From contig NZ_AP026738.1 in assembly GCF_002157685.2 (NCBI RefSeq), forward strand, positions 2,852,001-2,916,000: a stretch of 64,000 nt of DNA, given 5' to 3'. Shown in pieces: positions 40,641-52,789 of the stretch. Within the stretch, counting starts at the first letter, position 1. Every line of letters begins with the position of its first letter. The DNA comes from Comamonas thiooxydans. GTDB taxonomy: Bacteria; Pseudomonadota; Gammaproteobacteria; Burkholderiales; Burkholderiaceae_C. A model generated the notes under the pieces. That model had not been told where the DNA came from and did not search any database. It worked only from the letters and a program-made list of their open reading frames with translations. Position numbers and translations under genes: made by a program.

Positions 40641-42733
40641 CACGCTAGTACCACCACGCCGTCTGCTGCACACACACCTTGTCCCTGCGGCAATACGAAC
40701 ACTGGGTTGATTTCGGCCTCGACCAAGCGGTCGCCCAACTGCGCCGCCATCTCCGAGAAGGCGACGATGGCCGAGACCAGCGCTTCCACGTCAGCCTTGG
40801 GCCGGCCGCGGAAGCCATCCAGCAGCGGCCAGGTCTTGAGATCCTGGGCCATAGTCAGTGCGTCGGCGCGCGAAAGGCCGCCGCTTGGCGGCAACAGGCG
40901 CAGCGTGGTGTCCTTGAACAGCTCTGCCGCCACGCCGCCCATACCCAACATAATGGCGGTTCCCAGAGCGTCGCGGTGCATGCCCAGGATCAGCTCAGTG
41001 CCGCCACTGACCATCTTCTGTACTAGGAAGCGCCGGGGTCGCACACCGGCCTTGGTTTCGACCTCGGCGGCCATCTGAGTGAGCCGTGCTCCTATGGTCT
41101 CGGGTGACAGGCCTACAGCTACACCACCTACGTCACTTTTGTGCGTGATCTGGGCGGACAGAATCTTCAGTACAACGCGGCCACCCAGGGTGCGTGCGGC
41201 AGCCTGCGCCTCTTCGGCAGTGGTGACCACTAGCTCAGCCGCGCATGGCAAGCCGAAGCGGGTGAACAGCTGTTTGGCCTCGGCCTCGTCCAGTGATCCA
41301 CTCGGTAGAGTATCGAGTGCAACGGGTTTAGCCGCCTCGCAACCGTCGGCCGGAGCTGGTTCCTGGAAGTTAGCCACGCGCAACATTCCTGCCAGCGCCG
41401 CAGTGCAGCTTTCCGCTGCTCCGAACGCCGGCACCCCGCGTTCTGTCAGCAGTGCACCGATCTCGGGCGCGTGCGGGCTTACGTACGCTAAGACAGGCTT
41501 GTCGGAGTTCGGCAAGCACTCTTGAATGGCGCCCACTAGTAGCTCAGGCATAGCTAGGCTGGACGATCCGACGATGATGACCAAAGCGTCGTAGCTCGGA
41601 CTGGCCAGCAGCGCATTGATGGCTCCGCGCAGAAGGTCAGGCCGCAACCCGGCTAGGGTCACGTCTATAGGGTTTCGGTCCAGCACCGCCTCGCTGCCGG
41701 TTTGCAGCGCCCGCAGCGCGTCGGCCGTGGCAAGGTCGGGCGCGGGCGTCTCGAACCCGGCCACGCCCAAATCATCGGAAACAAGCGTGCCGGCACCGCC
41801 GGTGGAGGTGAGGATTGCCACGCGCTTACCGCGCAGATGACGGCCGGTGGTCAGTGCGGCGGAGATGTCGAGCAGGTCGGAGAAAGTCTGTGCGCGGATC
41901 ACACCGACCTGCTTGAACAGCGCGTCGTACATGCTGTCGGCACCAGCCATCGCTCCTGTGTGCGACACAGCGGCTTGGGCGCCAGCCTCGGAGCGACCAA
42001 TCTTGAAGGCCACGACTGGCTTGCCCGCATGCGCTGCCTTCAGGCAGGCAGCGCGGAATTTCGACGGATTGCGCACCGTCTCCACGTACAGCGCAATCAC
42101 TTTGGTGGCAGGGTCATCGACCAGGTGGTCAATAAAATCAGCAAGCTCCAGATCAACTTCGTTGCTGGTAGAGATCAGTTTGGAAAGACCAATGCCGCGA
42201 GCTGAAGCACGCGACAGCAGTGACCCAAGGATGCCGCCACTTTGCGAGACGACGCCGATCCCTCCGGCCTTAAAGTCGTCCATCTCCAACGCACCAGAAG
42301 GCGAAAGCACTATCTTGTCAGTCAGATTGACTAGTCCGATCGTATTGGGCCCCAGAATTCGCATCGTGCCGGCCGCTTCGACCAGTTGCTGCTGACGGCG
42401 AGCGCCTTCTTCACCGGTTTCGGTATAGCCACTGGCCAACACGATGGCCGCAGCACAACCGCGCTCCGACAATTCCTTTACCGTAAGATGCGCTCGCTCT
42501 GCGCCCAGCAACACAACTGCGACATCAGGAACCTCGGGAAGTGAGGCAACATCTGGGTAACATGGCAGATCACCGATGGCTTCGACCTTGGGGTTCACGG
42601 GCATGATTCGACCGGAGTACCCATGCTTTCGCAGGTACGCGACAGGTCGGCCTGTAGTTTTCTTCGGGTCAGCCGAGGCTCCGATGACGGCAACACTTCG
42701 TGGAGAAAGCAGCTTTGAAATGGCGCTGTTCAT
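40640..42733 (-). CDS. ADP-forming acyl-CoA synthetase (fused alpha-beta)
   Basis: 697 residues of the acetate-CoA ligase (ADP-forming)/NDP-sugar-type CoA ligase family. The CoA-binding Rossmann domain begins SVAVIGASADPKKTTG. A succinyl-CoA ligase-like domain holds the phospho-His in AVSHTGAMAG (about residue 260). The ATP-grasp domain (about residues 480-690) has GGRVVLKILSAQITHKSDVG and EINPVFV. It activates a carboxylic acid to its CoA thioester. In the operon it would feed the isomerase/hydratase and FadB-like enzymes. Some family members act on feruloyl or other aromatic acids, so aromatic and aliphatic substrates are both possible. Confidence 0.9.
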   Translation of the reverse strand: MNSAISKLLSPRSVAVIGASADPKKTTGRPVAYLRKHGYSGRIMPVNPKVEAIGDLPCYPDVASLPEVPDVAVVLLGAERAHLTVKELSERGCAAAIVLASGYTETGEEGARRQQQLVEAAGTMRILGPNTIGLVNLTDKIVLSPSGALEMDDFKAGGIGVVSQSGGILGSLLSRASARGIGLSKLISTSNEVDLELADFIDHLVDDPATKVIALYVETVRNPSKFRAACLKAAHAGKPVVAFKIGRSEAGAQAAVSHTGAMAGADSMYDALFKQVGVIRAQTFSDLLDISAALTTGRHLRGKRVAILTSTGGAGTLVSDDLGVAGFETPAPDLATADALRALQTGSEAVLDRNPIDVTLAGLRPDLLRGAINALLASPSYDALVIIVGSSSLAMPELLVGAIQECLPNSDKPVLAYVSPHAPEIGALLTERGVPAFGAAESCTAALAGMLRVANFQEPAPADGCEAAKPVALDTLPSGSLDEAEAKQLFTRFGLPCAAELVVTTAEEAQAAARTLGGRVVLKILSAQITHKSDVGGVAVGLSPETIGARLTQMAAEVETKAGVRPRRFLVQKMVSGGTELILGMHRDALGTAIMLGMGGVAAELFKDTTLRLLPPSGGLSRADALTMAQDLKTWPLLDGFRGRPKADVEALVSAIVAFSEMAAQLGDRLVEAEINPVFVLPQGQGVCAADGVVVLA

Positions 42734-42737
42734 ACAA

Positions 42738-43529
42738 TCATTCCTTCGCTGCAGCTTTAGCTAAAAAGGCTTCTACCGAGGCGCGGTGTTCGCTACTCGT
42801 GTAGCAGATACCTTGTGCCTGACTGCCCTGCGCGAACACGTCGTGGGACGACAACTCGAAGCTTTGATTGAGGATGGTCTTGGTCAATGCCAATGCGGTC
42901 GATGAGGCTTTGGAAAGCTCCGCAGCCCATGCCTGCGCATCGGTCCGCAAGGTGTCGGCACTGGCTTTTCGATCGACGATGCCCAAATCGAGGGCTTCGT
43001 CCACTTTGACTTGGCGCCCAGTGAAGATCAGTTCCTTGGCCTTTGAAAGACCTACGCGTCTCGGCAGAAAATACATGCCGCCGCCGTCAGGAATGATGCC
43101 GCGGTGAATGTAAGACCAGGTGAAGCTTGCCCACTCGCTGGCGATGATGAAATCGCAGGCCAGCGCAGTGTCGGCCCCCAGCCCAGAAGCTGCTCCGTTG
43201 ACAGCGGCAACCACCGGTTTAGGCATTGTGTGCAGCAGCGCTTGAGTACGGTGCACACGTTGCTGACGATGCCAACCGTTAAAGCCAACTTCGCCGGCCG
43301 GTGCATTCATTCGCTTTTGCATGCCACTGATGTCTCCACCTGCACAGAAGCCTTTTCCTGCTCCGGTGAGAACCAACGCCCTGATGCTTTTATCGGCTGC
43401 AACACGTTCCAGCGCGTCGATAAACTCCGTGCGCATGTCATCGCTCATCGCATTGCGCTTGTCCGGACGATTCAACGTAAGCGTTGCCACCGCGTCATTG
43501 ACTTGAAGTTCTATTAGGGAATAGCTCAT
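42738..43529 (-). CDS. Enoyl-CoA isomerase/hydratase (crotonase family, PaaG-like)
   Basis: 263 residues. The CoA-binding motif is GKGFCAGGDISGM and the oxyanion region NGAASGLGADTALACD. The two hydratase Glu positions are not conserved (Asp and Tyr by alignment to GGGCELA and QPEILLG), but IIPDGGGMYFLPR retains the Asp seen in PaaG-type isomerases, so double-bond isomerisation is more likely than hydration. ATG 43529 has GGAG six bases upstream. It starts the acyl-CoA enzyme series, 4 bp before the synthetase gene. Confidence 0.85.
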   Translation of the reverse strand: MSYSLIELQVNDAVATLTLNRPDKRNAMSDDMRTEFIDALERVAADKSIRALVLTGAGKGFCAGGDISGMQKRMNAPAGEVGFNGWHRQQRVHRTQALLHTMPKPVVAAVNGAASGLGADTALACDFIIASEWASFTWSYIHRGIIPDGGGMYFLPRRVGLSKAKELIFTGRQVKVDEALDLGIVDRKASADTLRTDAQAWAAELSKASSTALALTKTILNQSFELSSHDVFAQGSQAQGICYTSSEHRASVEAFLAKAAAKE

Positions 43530-43563
43530 TGTTTTCTCCAAAAATTACTCGACACAATGCCGA

Positions 43564-44541
43564 TCAGTCCGGCTTGATGCCGCTTGCCTTGATCACGCGA
43601 GCCCAACGTTGCTCCTCGGCTTGTACATATGCATCCAATTCGGCTGGAGTGCCCGCGCTGACAATCAGACCTTCGTGTTCGACCTTGCGGACAAAATCAG
43701 GTGAGCGCGCCGCCTTCCGAGCTGCTGCATTCAGGCGCTCTATCACAGCTGGAGGGGTGGCTGCGGGGACATACAGTCCGTACCAGCTATCGACGACATA
43801 ACCAGGCACCGTGGCAGCAATAGGCGCAATTCCCTTGAACGCCGGCGAAGGCTCAGAAGTTGTGACACCCAGTGCTCTAAGCTTTCCACCGTCCACAAAT
43901 GGCGAAACTGCAGCTGCTGTTGCAAACATCATGTCCACCTGACCTCCCATCAGATCGGTCAGTGCCGGCCCTGCGCCGCGATAAGGGATATGGTTGATCT
44001 TTATCTGGGCCAGATTGGCGAACAGCTCTCCGGCGAGATGGGCTGAAGTGCCAGCCCCTTGGGAAGCAAACGTCAGTTTTCCCGGGCTAGCCTTGGCAGC
44101 TGCTACGACATCGGCTACTGACTTGAATTGACTGTTGGGCCGCACAACCAGTACGTTGGGCCCTTTACCAATGAGCATCACCGGCGCAAATGCTTTGTTG
44201 CTTCCATATGGAAGCCTGGGTTGCAGTGCTGGATTCACCGCATGCGCGAATGATGCAACGACGATGCTATATCCGTCAGGAGCGCTCTTGGCAACGTTGT
44301 CGGTTCCGATCATGGTTCCTCCGCCAGGCTTGTTCTCCACTATGACGGGCTGTCCTAAGTCCTTGGACATTTCTGCCCCCAATGTGCGAGCGATCAAATC
44401 CGTGCCACCTCCCGGTGCAAACGGAACAACCATGCGAATGGTTTTATCTGGGAACGTTGCCATAGCAGATCCTGCTGAAGCAACAACGGCCATGAAAAGT
44501 GCAATGGATCTCGCACCTCGGCGAACCAGGGAAGCAGTCAT
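43564..44541 (-). CDS. Bug/TctC-family solute-binding receptor 3 (first gene of the operon)
   Basis: 325 residues. The signal peptide (IALFMAVVASAGSAMA) is followed by FPDKTIRMVVPFAPGGGTD and PVIVENKPGGG, canonical Bug motifs, and by INHIPYRGAGPALTDL in lobe 2. As the first gene after the IclR-controlled promoter region it probably captures the inducing or primary substrate of the pathway. It is separated from the isomerase by 34 bp. Confidence 0.92.
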   Translation of the reverse strand: MTASLVRRGARSIALFMAVVASAGSAMATFPDKTIRMVVPFAPGGGTDLIARTLGAEMSKDLGQPVIVENKPGGGTMIGTDNVAKSAPDGYSIVVASFAHAVNPALQPRLPYGSNKAFAPVMLIGKGPNVLVVRPNSQFKSVADVVAAAKASPGKLTFASQGAGTSAHLAGELFANLAQIKINHIPYRGAGPALTDLMGGQVDMMFATAAAVSPFVDGGKLRALGVTTSEPSPAFKGIAPIAATVPGYVVDSWYGLYVPAATPPAVIERLNAAARKAARSPDFVRKVEHEGLIVSAGTPAELDAYVQAEEQRWARVIKASGIKPD

Positions 44542-44659
44542 TGAGTTGTCTCCTTGTTATGCGGCATCTGCCGCCTGTCTCTCAAAGCCGGAACATCGCG
44601 GCTCTCGATGTCGGTCTTTTAAAGCTTAGGGAGAGATAGCAATCCTGGCACCCCCCTAT

Positions 44660-44674
44660 TTCCAACAGATGGAA
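44660..44674. promoter_or_regulatory. Putative IclR operator, site 1
   Basis: TTCCA-ACAGA-TGGAA, a perfect 5-bp inverted repeat with a 5-bp spacer. Its centre is 43 bp (about four helical turns) from site 2. Confidence 0.72.
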
Positions 44675-44702
44675 TTTGCAGGCAAAGTTGGCATGTCTCG
44701 AA

Positions 44703-44717
44703 TTCCACGGGATGGAA
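44703..44717. promoter_or_regulatory. Putative IclR operator, site 2
   Basis: TTCCA-CGGGA-TGGAA, the same arms and spacing as site 1 but a different spacer sequence apart from its shared final GA. Conservation of arms only supports a protein-binding dyad. Confidence 0.72.
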
Positions 44718-44827
44718 CACTCCTTGCCAGTTGGGTGGGTGCAAGAGCGATCAAAATTGCACTAATTCAGCGCCCTCCTTGAGAACCGACGCTATCCCGG
44801 TGTGAACTCCGAACCATCAAAAAGCTA

Positions 44828-45625
44828 ATGATCAAAAGCCGCTCTGCCATCCTTAATGACAAGCCGGGTCAATCGCCCTCCAATCGATCGCTTGAGCGAG
44901 GAATAGAAATACTTCGCGCTTTCCGACCTGGATCGGAGCTGCTTGGAAATGGCGATATTGCAGAGCGAACAGGGCTATCGAGGTCTACCGTCAGTCGACT
45001 AACTCAGACGCTGGTCGGAACTGGGATGCTGCAGGTAGACACATCTGTGCGCGCCTACCGCCTGGCGCCGGCTGTTCTAAGCCTGGCACATGCCATGCGT
45101 ACCGGCTCGCAGGTCCTAGCCATTGCCGCACCGCTGATGCGGACGCTTGCAGAGGCCCAACGCATCAACGTTGGCCTAGCCGCCCCCGACAGAGATGAAA
45201 TGGTCTACCTGGAATCCATCCGCTACAGCCGGCGCGTGGTGCTTCGCCATGTGGTTTCAGGCCAGCGAGTCCCCATGGAGCTCACTTCCTTGGGGCGTGC
45301 CTATCTGGCGGTCGCGTCCGAACCCAAACGTGAGGCACTGCTAGCCACATTTCAACACCGCAGAGCAGCACAGTGGGAAGTCCTTGAGCACGCGATCGAA
45401 GACGCGCGCCAAAGCGTGAGAGCGCGAGGCTTCTGTGCCGCAGCATGGCAGCCTGAGGTGGTTGCCCTGGCAACGCCCTTGGTCACGCCGGATGCAATCT
45501 ATGTTCTAAACCTTAGCATCTCTACAGAGGAGGCTCTGGCAAAAGTCGTGGAGGACCTGTGGAGCCCGTTGATAGCACTACGAGACGAAATCCAGAAAAG
45601 ACTGAACGCTCTGCAATCGATGTAA
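44828..45625 (+). CDS. IclR-family transcriptional regulator
   Basis: 265 residues. The N-terminal winged helix (about residues 20-85) contains SLERGIEILRAF, DIAERTGLSRSTVSRLTQTL and MLQVDTSVRAYRL. The effector domain (about residues 95-260) contains VYLESIRYSRRVVLRHVVSG, PMELTSLGRAYLA and ARGFCAAAW. IclR proteins bind short palindromes as dimer pairs and respond to aromatic or organic acids. Two identical-arm dyads lie in the divergent region, so it very likely controls the leftward operon and itself. Activator or repressor mode is not predictable. Confidence 0.9.
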   Translation: MIKSRSAILNDKPGQSPSNRSLERGIEILRAFRPGSELLGNGDIAERTGLSRSTVSRLTQTLVGTGMLQVDTSVRAYRLAPAVLSLAHAMRTGSQVLAIAAPLMRTLAEAQRINVGLAAPDRDEMVYLESIRYSRRVVLRHVVSGQRVPMELTSLGRAYLAVASEPKREALLATFQHRRAAQWEVLEHAIEDARQSVRARGFCAAAWQPEVVALATPLVTPDAIYVLNLSISTEEALAKVVEDLWSPLIALRDEIQKRLNALQSM

Positions 45626-45737
45626 ATGGGATTTTTCATCATGCTTATGCTCTGCATCGAAGCCATTGCGATGACGACAGTGCCAAAGCTAGAGTTATCC
45701 CAAAAATCCAGCGAAGAAAAGCCGCTATTTCCAAGCA

Positions 45738-45775
45738 GGGGTCGCCTCAGAAAACGGAAAATAAAGCACGCTAAG
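45738..45775 (+). repeat. Left terminal inverted repeat of the Tn501-like element
   Basis: 38 bp starting GGGGTCGCCTCAG and ending GCACGCTAAG. It overlaps the tnpA stop codon. It differs from the right end at one position (GCC against GTC near the outer edge). Confidence 0.93.
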
Positions 45776-48737
45776 CCGGTTGCAGCGGTCGTAGCGGCCT
45801 GAACTTGCCCGCGCCGATCTTGGCGCTGCTGCGCCAGAGGTAATCGCCGGTGAGGTTGATGTGCTCCCAACCGAGCGGCGACAGGTACTGCAACAGCGCG
45901 TCATCAACGGCATGGCCGTTGCCACGCAGCGCGTGCGCAGCCCGTTCCAGATAGACCGTGTTCCACAACACGACGGCAGCCGTTACCAGATTGAGGCCGC
46001 TAGCCCGGTAGCGCTGCTGCTCGAAACTGCGGTCGCGGATTTCACCCAGGCGGTTGAAAAACACTGCCCTGGCCAGCGCATTGCGCGCCTCGCCCTTGTT
46101 CAGGCCGGCATGCACGCGGCGGCGCAGTTCCACGCTTTGCAGCCAGTCCAGGATGAACAGCGTGCGCTCGATGCGGCCCAGCTCGCGGAGCGCCACGGCC
46201 AGGCCGTTCTGGCGTGGGTAGCTGCCGAGCTTTCGGAGCATCAGGGAGGCCGTCACCGTGCCCTGCTTGATCGAGGTGGCCAGCCGCAGGATTTCGTCCC
46301 AATGGGCGCGGACGTGCTTGATGTTGAGCGTGCCGCCGATCATGGGTTTCAGCGCGTCATAGGCGGCGTCGCCCTTCGGGATGTAGAGCTTGGTGTCGCC
46401 CAGGTCGCGGATGCGCGGCGCGAAGCGGAAGCCCAGGAGGTGCATCAGGGCGAAGACGTGATCGGTGAAGCCCGCCGTGTCGGTGTAATGCTCCTCGATC
46501 CGCAAGTCGGACTCGTGGTACAGCAGGCCGTCGAGCACGTAGGTCGAATCGCGCACGCCGACGTTCACGACCTTGGTGTGAAATGGCGCGTACTGGTCAG
46601 AAATGTGGGTGTAGAACGTCCGCCCTGGGCTGCTCCCGTATTTCGGGTTGATGTGGCCGGTGCTCTCGGCCTTGCTGCCGGTGCGGAAGTTCTGGCCGTC
46701 CGACGATGAGGTGGTGCCGTCGCCCCAGTGCTCGGCGAAGGGATGGCGGAACTGTGCGTTGACCAGATCGGCCAGCGCCGCCCCGTAGGTTTCGTCGCGG
46801 ATGTGCCAGGCTTGCAGCCAAGCCAGCTTGGCGTAGGTCGTGCCGGGGCAAGACTCCGCCATCTTGGTCAGGCCCAGGTTGATCGCGTCGGCGAGGATCG
46901 TGGTCAGCAACAGGTTCTTGTCTTTGGCCGGGTCGCCCGATTTCAGATGCGCGAAATGCCGAGTGAAGCCCGTCCATTCGTCCACCTCCAGCAGCAGTTC
47001 GGTGATCTTGACGTGCGGCAGGATCATTGCCGTCTGGTCGATCAGCGCTTGGGCGGTGTCGGGTACCGCCGCGTCGAGCGGCGTGATCTTCAAGCCTGAC
47101 TCGGTGATGATGGCGTCCGGCAGCTCGTTGGCCGTCGCCATACGGTTGACGGTGGCAAGCTGTGTTTCCAGCAGCGTCAGCCGGTCGTTCAGGTACCGGT
47201 TGCAGTCGGTGGCCACGGCCAGCGGCAATTCGCTGGCCTGCTTGAGGCTGGCGAATTTCGCGGGCGGCACCAGGTAGTCCTCGAAGTCCTTGAACTGGCG
47301 CGACCCCTGCACCCAGATGTCGCCGGAACGCAACGCGTTCTTCATCTCCGACAGCGCGCACAGTTCGTAGTAGCGCCGGTCGATGCCGGTGTCGGTCATG
47401 ACCAGCTTCTGCCAGCGCGGCTTGATGAACTCGGTCGGCGCGTCGGCGGGCACCTTGCGGGCGTTGTCGCTGTTCATGCCGCGCAGCACCTCGATGGCGT
47501 CGAGCACGTCCTTCGCGGCGGGAGCGGCCCGCAGCTTGAGCACGGCAAGGAATTCCGGCGCGTAGCGGCGCAGCGTGGCGTAGCTTTCGCCGATGCGGTG
47601 CAGGAAATCGAAGTCCTCGGGCTGCGCAAGCTTCTGCGCTTCGGTGACGCTCTCGGCGAAGGCATCCCAGGACATGACGGCCTCGATGGCGGCGAACGGA
47701 TCGCGGCCCGCCTGCTTGGCCTCGATCAGCGCCTGGCCGATGCGGCCGAACAGCCGCACCTTGGCGTTGATCGCCTTGCCGGACGCCTGGAATTGCTGCT
47801 GATGCTTGTTCTTGGCGGCGTTGAACAGCTTGCCCAGGATGCGGTCGTGCAGGTCGATGATTTCGTCGGTGACGGTGGCCATGCCCTCGATGGCAAGCGC
47901 CACCAGGGTGGCATAGCGTCGCTGCGCCTCGAACTTGGCCAGGTCGGCGGGCGTCATCTGGCCACCCTCACGGGCGATCTTGAGCAGGCGGTTCTGGTGC
48001 ACCGACCGCTCGATGCCAGAAGGCAGGTCGAGCGCCTGCCACGCTTTGAGGCGTTCGATGTGTTCCAGCATGTGCCGCGAATTCGGTTTGACGGGCGATT
48101 GGCGCAGCCAGGCCAGCCAGGTCGTTTTGCCGTTGTCCCGACGCTTGAGCAGATCGTCGAGGCGGCGGCGATGCGCGTCCGACAGCGGTTCGGCCAAGGC
48201 ATCGTAGATGCGCCGGTTGGCGCGGGTGATTGCTTCGGCGCTCGCCCGCTCGACGGCGTTGAGGGCAGGCAGAATGACCGACTGCTGCCGCAGGTGCTCG
48301 ATCAAGGTGCTGGCCAGCACGATGCCCTTGTCGGTCTGCAAGGCCATCTCGGTCAGCAACTGGACGGCCTGCCGGTAGTGGCCCATGGTAAAGGGCTGGA
48401 AGCCGAACACCGTTTGCAGTTCGACCAGGTGCTCGCGCCGGGTCTGCTCCCGCTGCCCGTATTCGTCCCAGCTTTCGACGCTGACCTTGAGCTGGTCGGC
48501 GACCAGTTTCAACAAGGGCGGAAACGGCGGCTCATCGACGCCCAGGATGACACCAGGAAAGCGCAGGTAACAGAGCTGCACGGCGAAGCCCAGCCGGTTG
48601 GCCGGGCCGCGCCGCTGCCGGATGATGGAGAGGTCGGTTTCGCTGAACGTGTAGTGACGGATCAACTCATCCTTGGTGTCCGGCAACGCCAGCAGGCTTT
48701 CGCGCTCGGCGGCGGACAGGATTGAACGACGTGGCAT
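45771..48737 (-). CDS. tnpA: Tn3-family transposase TnpA (Tn501/Tn21 type)
   Basis: 988 residues, full length for Tn21-group transposases. The N terminus [20 protein letters not shown] and C-terminal blocks such as [20 protein letters not shown] and [19 protein letters not shown] (containing catalytic Asp and Glu regions of the DDE domain) are characteristic. It catalyses replicative transposition between 38-bp ends. It starts 3 bp after the tnpR stop codon and ends inside the left inverted repeat. No frameshift was seen. Confidence 0.96.
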   Translation of the reverse strand: MPRRSILSAAERESLLALPDTKDELIRHYTFSETDLSIIRQRRGPANRLGFAVQLCYLRFPGVILGVDEPPFPPLLKLVADQLKVSVESWDEYGQREQTRREHLVELQTVFGFQPFTMGHYRQAVQLLTEMALQTDKGIVLASTLIEHLRQQSVILPALNAVERASAEAITRANRRIYDALAEPLSDAHRRRLDDLLKRRDNGKTTWLAWLRQSPVKPNSRHMLEHIERLKAWQALDLPSGIERSVHQNRLLKIAREGGQMTPADLAKFEAQRRYATLVALAIEGMATVTDEIIDLHDRILGKLFNAAKNKHQQQFQASGKAINAKVRLFGRIGQALIEAKQAGRDPFAAIEAVMSWDAFAESVTEAQKLAQPEDFDFLHRIGESYATLRRYAPEFLAVLKLRAAPAAKDVLDAIEVLRGMNSDNARKVPADAPTEFIKPRWQKLVMTDTGIDRRYYELCALSEMKNALRSGDIWVQGSRQFKDFEDYLVPPAKFASLKQASELPLAVATDCNRYLNDRLTLLETQLATVNRMATANELPDAIITESGLKITPLDAAVPDTAQALIDQTAMILPHVKITELLLEVDEWTGFTRHFAHLKSGDPAKDKNLLLTTILADAINLGLTKMAESCPGTTYAKLAWLQAWHIRDETYGAALADLVNAQFRHPFAEHWGDGTTSSSDGQNFRTGSKAESTGHINPKYGSSPGRTFYTHISDQYAPFHTKVVNVGVRDSTYVLDGLLYHESDLRIEEHYTDTAGFTDHVFALMHLLGFRFAPRIRDLGDTKLYIPKGDAAYDALKPMIGGTLNIKHVRAHWDEILRLATSIKQGTVTASLMLRKLGSYPRQNGLAVALRELGRIERTLFILDWLQSVELRRRVHAGLNKGEARNALARAVFFNRLGEIRDRSFEQQRYRASGLNLVTAAVVLWNTVYLERAAHALRGNGHAVDDALLQYLSPLGWEHINLTGDYLWRSSAKIGAGKFRPLRPLQPA

Positions 48738-48739
48738 AT

Positions 48740-49300
48740 TTACTGATCCGTTCTCAAGTATTGATACAGGGTTTCGCGACTGATTCCGAATTCACGAGCC
48801 AGCTTGGTCTTTTGCTCGCCAGCCTCGACACGTTGGCGCAGTTCGGCAATACGCTCAGACGACAGGGATTTCTTCCTGCCACGGTAGGCCCCGCGCTGCT
48901 TGGCGAGCGCGATGCCCTCGCGCTGCCGCTCGCGGATCAAGGCGCGTTCGAACTCGGCGAACGCGCCCATTACCGACAGCATCAGGTTCGCCATCGGTGA
49001 GTCCTCGCCGGTGAAGGTCAAATGCTCCTTAAGGAACTCGATGCGTACGCCGCGCTGGGTGAGGCCCTGCACCAGGCGGCGCAGGTCGTCGAGGTTGCGC
49101 GCCAGACGATCCATGCTGTGCACCACGACCGTGTCGCCTTCGCGCACGAAGGCGAGCAGCCGTTCCAGTTCGGGCCGCCGTGTGTCCTTGCCCGACGCCT
49201 TGTCGGTGAACACTTTATCCACCTGGATCTGTTCGAGCTGCCGTTCTGGGTTCTGGTCGAAGCTGCTGACGCGGACGTAACCGATGCGCTGACCGTGCAA
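48740..49300 (-). CDS. tnpR: Resolvase TnpR (serine recombinase)
   Basis: 186 residues. The catalytic Ser is in [32 protein letters not shown] and [18 protein letters not shown] follow. The C-terminal helix-turn-helix is [17 protein letters not shown]. It resolves cointegrates at the adjacent res site. The start is TTG at 49300, fixed by a near-perfect AGGAGG five bases upstream. Confidence 0.95.
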   Translation of the reverse strand: MHGQRIGYVRVSSFDQNPERQLEQIQVDKVFTDKASGKDTRRPELERLLAFVREGDTVVVHSMDRLARNLDDLRRLVQGLTQRGVRIEFLKEHLTFTGEDSPMANLMLSVMGAFAEFERALIRERQREGIALAKQRGAYRGRKKSLSSERIAELRQRVEAGEQKTKLAREFGISRETLYQYLRTDQ

Positions 49301-49430
49301 GGTATCCTCCTGAGGGAAATGTGTCAGGAAGAAATCTATGACCCTTGACGGCGTATGTCAATCAATTCGGAAGGCAACTCTATTCTGACGATTTAGCGCC
49401 GGATGGTCTGACGCCAAGTTAGGGTATGCC
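49301..49430. promoter_or_regulatory. res site and tnpR promoter region
   Basis: 130-bp gap between tnpR and urf2, the position of the three-subsite res in Tn21-group transposons. It contains several TGTCA/TGACA- and GTCAG/CTGAC-like half sites, but the subsites were not delimited. Confidence 0.6.
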
Positions 49431-50420
49431 TCAGTCTGACAGTGATGAGTCGCAGGCGTTCGGATCGGCATCGGTTTCGCTCCCGGTCTTGGCGCGCGCC
49501 TGGAAGCGCTGATAGCACTCCAGCCCGCAGAAGTGCTCGACGTATTCCGCGCCTTCCGGGGTGAAGGCGGCATCGAGCGGGATTTCCTTGCAGCACACGC
49601 AGCAACTGGTGGCAGTCGGATCATTTGCATTCATGGTGGCACCCCTCCATTGACTGACGAAGACGGCGAATGCCGCCGCCGGCATCGGCTTGGCGAACAG
49701 GAAGCCTTGTCCTGTGTCGCAGTCCGCTTGTCGCAACAAATCAAGACTCGCCGATGTTTCCACGCCTTCGGCCACTACTTCCATGCCAAGCCCATGCGCA
49801 AGCTGAATCACGGTGCGCACGATGGTCTGGTCGCGGTGGTCGTTGGCGAGTCCGGCGACAAACGATTGGTCGATCTTGAGCGTGCTGATGGGGCAGCATT
49901 TCAGGTGTTGCAGGCAGGAATAGCCGGTGCCGAAGTCGTCGGCGGCGAAGCGCACACCGATCTGTCGCAAAGCTTCCAGGGCGGGGAAGATCGCCGGATC
50001 ACCGAACGCAACCGATTCGGTCAGCTCAATTTCAAGATACGCGGCGGGCAACCCGGCATCGGCCAGCACGCCCTTTACCCACTTGTCGAAATCTGGCCCC
50101 ACTTGGCTCGCCGAAACATTGACGGCCAGCCGGAACGGTTGCCATGCCAGCACCCGCCAGTCGCGCATTTGACGGCAGGCTGCGCCCAGCACCCATGCGC
50201 CGATTTCCGGCATCAGGCCGGACGATTCGATCACGGGCAGGAACTGGCCCGGCGGCAACAGTCCGAGCGTCGGATGACGCCAGCGCAACAGGGCTTCCGC
50301 GCCGACAATCTGCTCACTGCGCAAATCGACAATCGGCTGGTAGTGCAGCTCAAGCTGCCCGCGCTCGACCGCCTGCGCCAGTTGCGCCACTGTCCATTCA
50401 ATTGGCTGGGAAGCGCTCAT
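49431..50420 (-). CDS. urf2: Urf2: EAL-domain protein of mercury transposons with C-terminal DUF3330
   Basis: 329 residues. The EAL domain (about residues 10-250) contains [40 protein letters not shown] and EVVAEGVET, so the main cyclic-di-GMP phosphodiesterase motifs look intact. The C terminus (about residues 265-329) has a CCVCCKEIP...HFCGLECY cysteine pattern (DUF3330). Its function in transposons is unsettled. ATG 50420 overlaps the merE stop codon; a longer frame upstream only reads through merE. Confidence 0.9.
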   Translation of the reverse strand: MSASQPIEWTVAQLAQAVERGQLELHYQPIVDLRSEQIVGAEALLRWRHPTLGLLPPGQFLPVIESSGLMPEIGAWVLGAACRQMRDWRVLAWQPFRLAVNVSASQVGPDFDKWVKGVLADAGLPAAYLEIELTESVAFGDPAIFPALEALRQIGVRFAADDFGTGYSCLQHLKCCPISTLKIDQSFVAGLANDHRDQTIVRTVIQLAHGLGMEVVAEGVETSASLDLLRQADCDTGQGFLFAKPMPAAAFAVFVSQWRGATMNANDPTATSCCVCCKEIPLDAAFTPEGAEYVEHFCGLECYQRFQARAKTGSETDADPNACDSSLSD

Positions 50421-50653
50421 GATCGACCTCTGAAGGCCCGCAGCAGCCGCGTCACAGACAGGACAAACAAGCCGGTCAGCGTGAGGGCTGCAATACCCCA
50501 GTGCTCGCCGATGAACGCGCCGGCCGTCGTGCCGGCCAGCACAATGGCGAGAATCGGCAAATGACAGGGACAGGTGAGCACCGCCAACGCACCCCACAGG
50601 TAGCCGGTGAACGGCTTGTGTGTCTCGGTCGGCAAGCGCTCGGGGCTGTTCAT
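50417..50653 (-). CDS. merE: MerE, small mercury membrane transporter
   Basis: 78 residues with two membrane segments. A Cys pair lies in the first ([17 protein letters not shown]), the metal-handling site of MerE. It is implicated in uptake of inorganic and methyl mercury. It overlaps merD by 4 bp at its start and urf2 at its end. Confidence 0.95.
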   Translation of the reverse strand: MNSPERLPTETHKPFTGYLWGALAVLTCPCHLPILAIVLAGTTAGAFIGEHWGIAALTLTGLFVLSVTRLLRAFRGRS

Positions 50654-51015
50654 GGCAGACTCTCCGCTTGCTGGGCCGGCGCGGTCGGCATCGCGGCCAA
50701 CTGCACTTCCAGATCGGCCAACGCTTCGCGTCGGCGTTCGACGAACTGACTCAGCACGGCAAGCTGTGCGGCTGTTTCATCGCAGTCCGCCGCATCCAGC
50801 GCCCGGCACAACCGCGCCAATGCGTCCAGGCCGATGCCCGCCTCAAAAGCGGCCCGCACAAAGCACAGCCGCTGCAAGGCGGCGTCATCGAACAAGCCGT
50901 AGCCGCCCGTGGTGCAGGCGACTGGCCGCAGCAATCCGCGCAGCAGGTAGTCGCGCACGATATGCACGCTCACCCCGGCCTCAAGGGCCAGTCGGGACAC
51001 TGTGTAGGCGTTCAT
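50650..51015 (-). CDS. merD: MerD, secondary regulator of the mer operon
   Basis: 121 residues of the MerR superfamily. The helix-turn-helix is [20 protein letters not shown], followed by [14 protein letters not shown]. It competes with MerR at the mer operator to shut the operon down after detoxification. It follows merA by 17 bp. Confidence 0.95.
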   Translation of the reverse strand: MNAYTVSRLALEAGVSVHIVRDYLLRGLLRPVACTTGGYGLFDDAALQRLCFVRAAFEAGIGLDALARLCRALDAADCDETAAQLAVLSQFVERRREALADLEVQLAAMPTAPAQQAESLP

Positions 51016-51032
51016 CGAACACCTCCTTTTCC

Positions 51033-52781
<1,749 letters not shown>

Positions 52782-52789
52782 TCAGTGCC

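Larger units (their letters stand above)
44542..44827. promoter_or_regulatory. Divergent promoter region of the acyl-CoA operon and iclR-type gene
   Basis: 286 bp between divergent genes. It holds two copies of TTCCA-N5-TGGAA (listed separately) and is otherwise without open frames. Confidence 0.7.
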
